Shown here piece after piece: positions 61,808 through 64,000 of a DNA stretch of 64,000 bases (positions are counted from its first letter, which is position 1; every line of letters starts with the position of its first letter). The stretch comes from Cladorrhinum sp. PSN259 (taxonomy: Eukaryota > Ascomycota > Sordariomycetes > Sordariales > Podosporaceae): contig MU867062.1 in assembly GCA_033725935.1 (NCBI GenBank), positions 1,178,001 to 1,242,000 on the forward strand, written 5' to 3'. The translations under genes were made by a program, and so were the position numbers. The notes under the pieces were generated by a model. That model worked only from the letters and a program-made list of their open reading frames with translations. It was not told the DNA's origin and searched no databases.

Positions 61808-62233
61808 TCAAGGATACCGTTGCACCCCCGAAATCTGCGGGTACGGAGTCTGTACATAATTCGTATACCTAGGCGTAGGCGGGAACCGAACAGGAGGCGG
61901 CACGGTCGTGAACCCGGCGTCCGTCCTCCTCGGCGGACCTCCAAAACTCGATCCCCCCCGGGCCCCCACCACAAAATGTCCTTGCCGCCCATAATTAGGG
62001 ACCCGCTGACTCGTTTGTCTCGTGTACTCCACCTCCATTTCGCTCCCTGAGAAGTCGCTTTCAGAGTGACCTACGTAGATGACTCTTTCCGTATTTCTTG
62101 TTCTGAGGCCTCGTTTGCGCTGCACTGCGATGCAGCAGCAGAGGAGGAGAACGAGACCTGTGAAGCCGAGGACGGAGCCGAGGATGGCGCCTAGTTGCTC
62201 TGAGGAGATGTTTGAGTTTGGAGCTGGGGCCAT
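61808..62233 (-). CDS. Small single-pass membrane protein
   Basis: A single exon; the ATG at 62233 gives 141 residues (an in-frame upstream ATG at 62260 adds nine residues and has no support). A short lumenal or outside N-terminus (MAPAPNSNISSEQLG) leads into one hydrophobic helix (AILGSVLGFTGLVLLLCCCIAV, residues ~16-37) ending in three cysteines, a common palmitoylation site, and a basic stop-transfer (QRKRGLRTR). The rest is a G/P/R/Y-rich cytoplasmic tail ending VQTPYPQISGVQRYP. The layout resembles small fungal single-span adaptor or receptor-tail proteins. No named family is recognised. Confidence 0.65.
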   Translation of the reverse strand: MAPAPNSNISSEQLGAILGSVLGFTGLVLLLCCCIAVQRKRGLRTRNTERVIYVGHSESDFSGSEMEVEYTRQTSQRVPNYGRQGHFVVGARGGSSFGGPPRRTDAGFTTVPPPVRFPPTPRYTNYVQTPYPQISGVQRYP

Positions 62234-64000
62234 TTTTTTGTTTTGGGTTGGGCGGTGCAACGATGGTCAGGGGATCTTGATGAGGTGGGGCAGAGTGGAG
62301 GAACGATGTGATGATGGTTATGGTTCAGTTTGGCTCTGCTAAATTTGTTTTTTTTTGGTTGCGGCAATACGGCTTTGATGAAAGTTGCAAGAAAACAGTT
62401 GCAGTCGAAAATAGTGATTATTGATCGTGATGAGGCGATAACAACAAGCGTCTCATGACAGGGGTGGGGAAGAAATGGGGGACTTAATATGTGAGAGAGA
62501 GAAACAACGAACGCGACGGGCATTGCAGGCGGACTGGTGTGTACCTCCCCTCAAATCCCGGGTATTAATGCGCATCGTATGTACACCATTTATCACGATT
62601 CCCACCTGCAAGTTGCCAGCAGCGGACTAACAGAAGTGGGCAAGAGGGGGAGGGGTAAAATAGGTGCGGCTCATTTTTCCCATTGTTGCGCAACAAGTCA
62701 GGCCGTCGTGGCCAGCCAGCCAGTGAGAAGATGCAAAGAGCCACTGCATGGGCACCTGCCGTCCATCAACACCATGACTGCATATCACAGAAAAAGGCAA
62801 CCATGAGGACAAGAAACAGAGTGTGGGTGAGTAGGCAGACACACCGCTTTCGTTCTCGAGTCCTTCATCTAAGGTAACCTGCTTTCAAGCTTTGTGGGAC
62901 CACAAGCAGACTCCATTTGAGAAGGATCGGGGTCGGGGGAGGAAACAAACGATTGGAGAACACACTCACGTTACCTTACCCATCCTCCATAAATGTTGTA
63001 ATGGAAGTGGAAAGCCCGATCTGCAATAGGATGAGAATGAAGAAAGAATGAGTGGGGAAGTAGCTGCCTGTCTGCTCAGGTTCGTCTGCAGGCCCGTTAT
63101 CAGCCAATCCAAGTGGACGGAGAGCGTCCAACTGCGCTACTGCAGAATCTCTCCATGCAATAAAAGTGTTCTGCTAAAGGGCGTGGGGGCCAATGGGGAA
63201 CAAAAGCATACATCACCTGCATCGGATGCCAAGAATTTGGGGAAGTCTGGTTGGATGGATGTAGAATGGGATGGATGGATGGATGGAATGAGGGTGGGGA
63301 AGGGACCAAGATTTGTCCCCCCTCCTTTCCCTCCCAGGAGACTTGGAAAGTCGTGCGTCCCTCCTACAGTACCTCCCGGGAGGCACAGACTGAACCGTGA
63401 CGGCGGCGCCCAGACTCCCGTCTACCAGGAGAAATGATATCAGCACTTTTATCTCGGCTGCTCCCGTAACACATAAGATCTTGGACAAAGAAGCAGAAAG
63501 GGGTAAGATGACTTGCATGTTTTTTTTTTCCCCCATCGAACCATGGCATTGCTGAGCCTCGTGCTATTGCTGAGACACAATTAGCTCGGAGCCGATTTCT
63601 TGGCAATTTATGGAAAGCACAAATCAACGTTCGAGTTGTTTTTCCTTGCCAGGTCATCGTGCATCGGTTCAGAAGTTAGCCTGCAGGAAGCTTGAGGAAC
63701 ACGAACCGGATTTTGGGGTCCTGCAGGCCTGGGCCTACTCTGCGTGTAACTCAAATACGAGTCATCGATTCAGATACAAATATGTGGCAACAAGATGGAA
63801 TATATGGTGTTGTTTGAGTGTTTCTTTATTATTCGATTATATGCATACGCTTGCTAATTGTCATTCCTGCAGTGATAAGCCTCCCCGACTGCCGACGGCA
63901 AACCCAGTGCCGCTCTCGAAGCCTAAGAGTTACACAAGAGAGAGAAACTGTGTGTACCCGTGTGATGACAGCGGACTGATAATCCCTCCGATCCTGAGGC
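62234..64000. other. Terminal 1.8-kb region without a supported gene
   Basis: Open frames are at most ~130 codons and follow biased composition. A short ATGG/TGGA microsatellite lies at about 63250-63289. Nothing in either strand resembles a known gene or RNA. Confidence 0.5.
63250..63289 (+). repeat. TGGA-type tetranucleotide microsatellite
   Basis: About eight imperfect TGGA/ATGG units interrupted by GTAGAATGGG. Confidence 0.85.

Noticed and set aside
63048..63437. 129-codon plus-strand frame near the window end
   Set aside because: Overlaps a tetranucleotide microsatellite and has biased composition; no supporting motif.

Overview
The window is nuclear DNA from a filamentous ascomycete (Pezizomycotina, probably a Sordariomycete; the class is inferred from gene content only). 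The evidence is short 45-90 bp introns with GT(A/G)AGT-type donors and CTAAC/CTGAC branch sites, a HET-domain gene, a SesB-NACHT-WD40 NLR, fungal rhodopsin/PTH11-type membrane proteins, a GH62 arabinofuranosidase and a PHO80-type cyclin. No rRNA, tRNA, CRISPR array or autonomous transposon was recognised. Twenty-four protein-coding loci (one partial, one frameshifted) could be supported, and exon structures were checked for reading phase by hand.

Region 1 (1-15.4 kb) holds two HSPA12-like Hsp70 genes. Each lies head-to-head with a coiled-coil gene, and the two pairs are in mirror orientation. Between them are two further genes with unrelated N-termini (a STAND-type N-terminal plus C2 protein, and a single-pass membrane protein) that share a C-terminal module of about 100 residues. 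An inverted-repeat, MITE-like element and a 128-nt pure pyrimidine tract lie between those two genes. Region 2 (16.6-24.8 kb) has a 7-TM protein with a very long P/Q/S-rich tail, a HET-domain gene, an orphan gene, and an ORF whose 3' end runs into a second copy of the MITE-like repeat.

Region 3 (25-38 kb) is more metabolic: a PHO84-type MFS transporter with a GC-AG intron, divergent from a STAND-N-terminal protein; a CorA-like protein; a divergent GH62/GH43 arabinofuranosidase pair sharing a promoter with CreA-type motifs; and a TPP-dependent enzyme with a targeting-like presequence. Region 4 (39.6-52.2 kb) has a PHO80-like cyclin, a small acidic protein with a CHZ-like motif, a complete SesB-like hydrolase/NACHT/WD40 NLR, a fructosamine-3-kinase gene broken by a 17-bp tandem duplication, a HAD phosphatase between two direct repeats, and a small CxxC/CxxC protein. 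Region 5 (54.5-62.2 kb) has a fungal rhodopsin-domain protein, a tandem BTB pair, a CCC1 vacuolar iron transporter whose promoter carries CCAAT/HapX-like bipartite sites, and a small single-pass membrane protein. The last 1.8 kb has no supportable gene.

Functionally, the window mixes probable non-self-recognition genes (NLR, HET, free-standing STAND N-termini, atypical Hsp70s) with nutrient and metal handling genes (phosphate, iron, divalent cation) and arabinan/arabinoxylan breakdown. The least ordinary structure is the mirrored Hsp70/coiled-coil arrangement with its shared C-terminal module.
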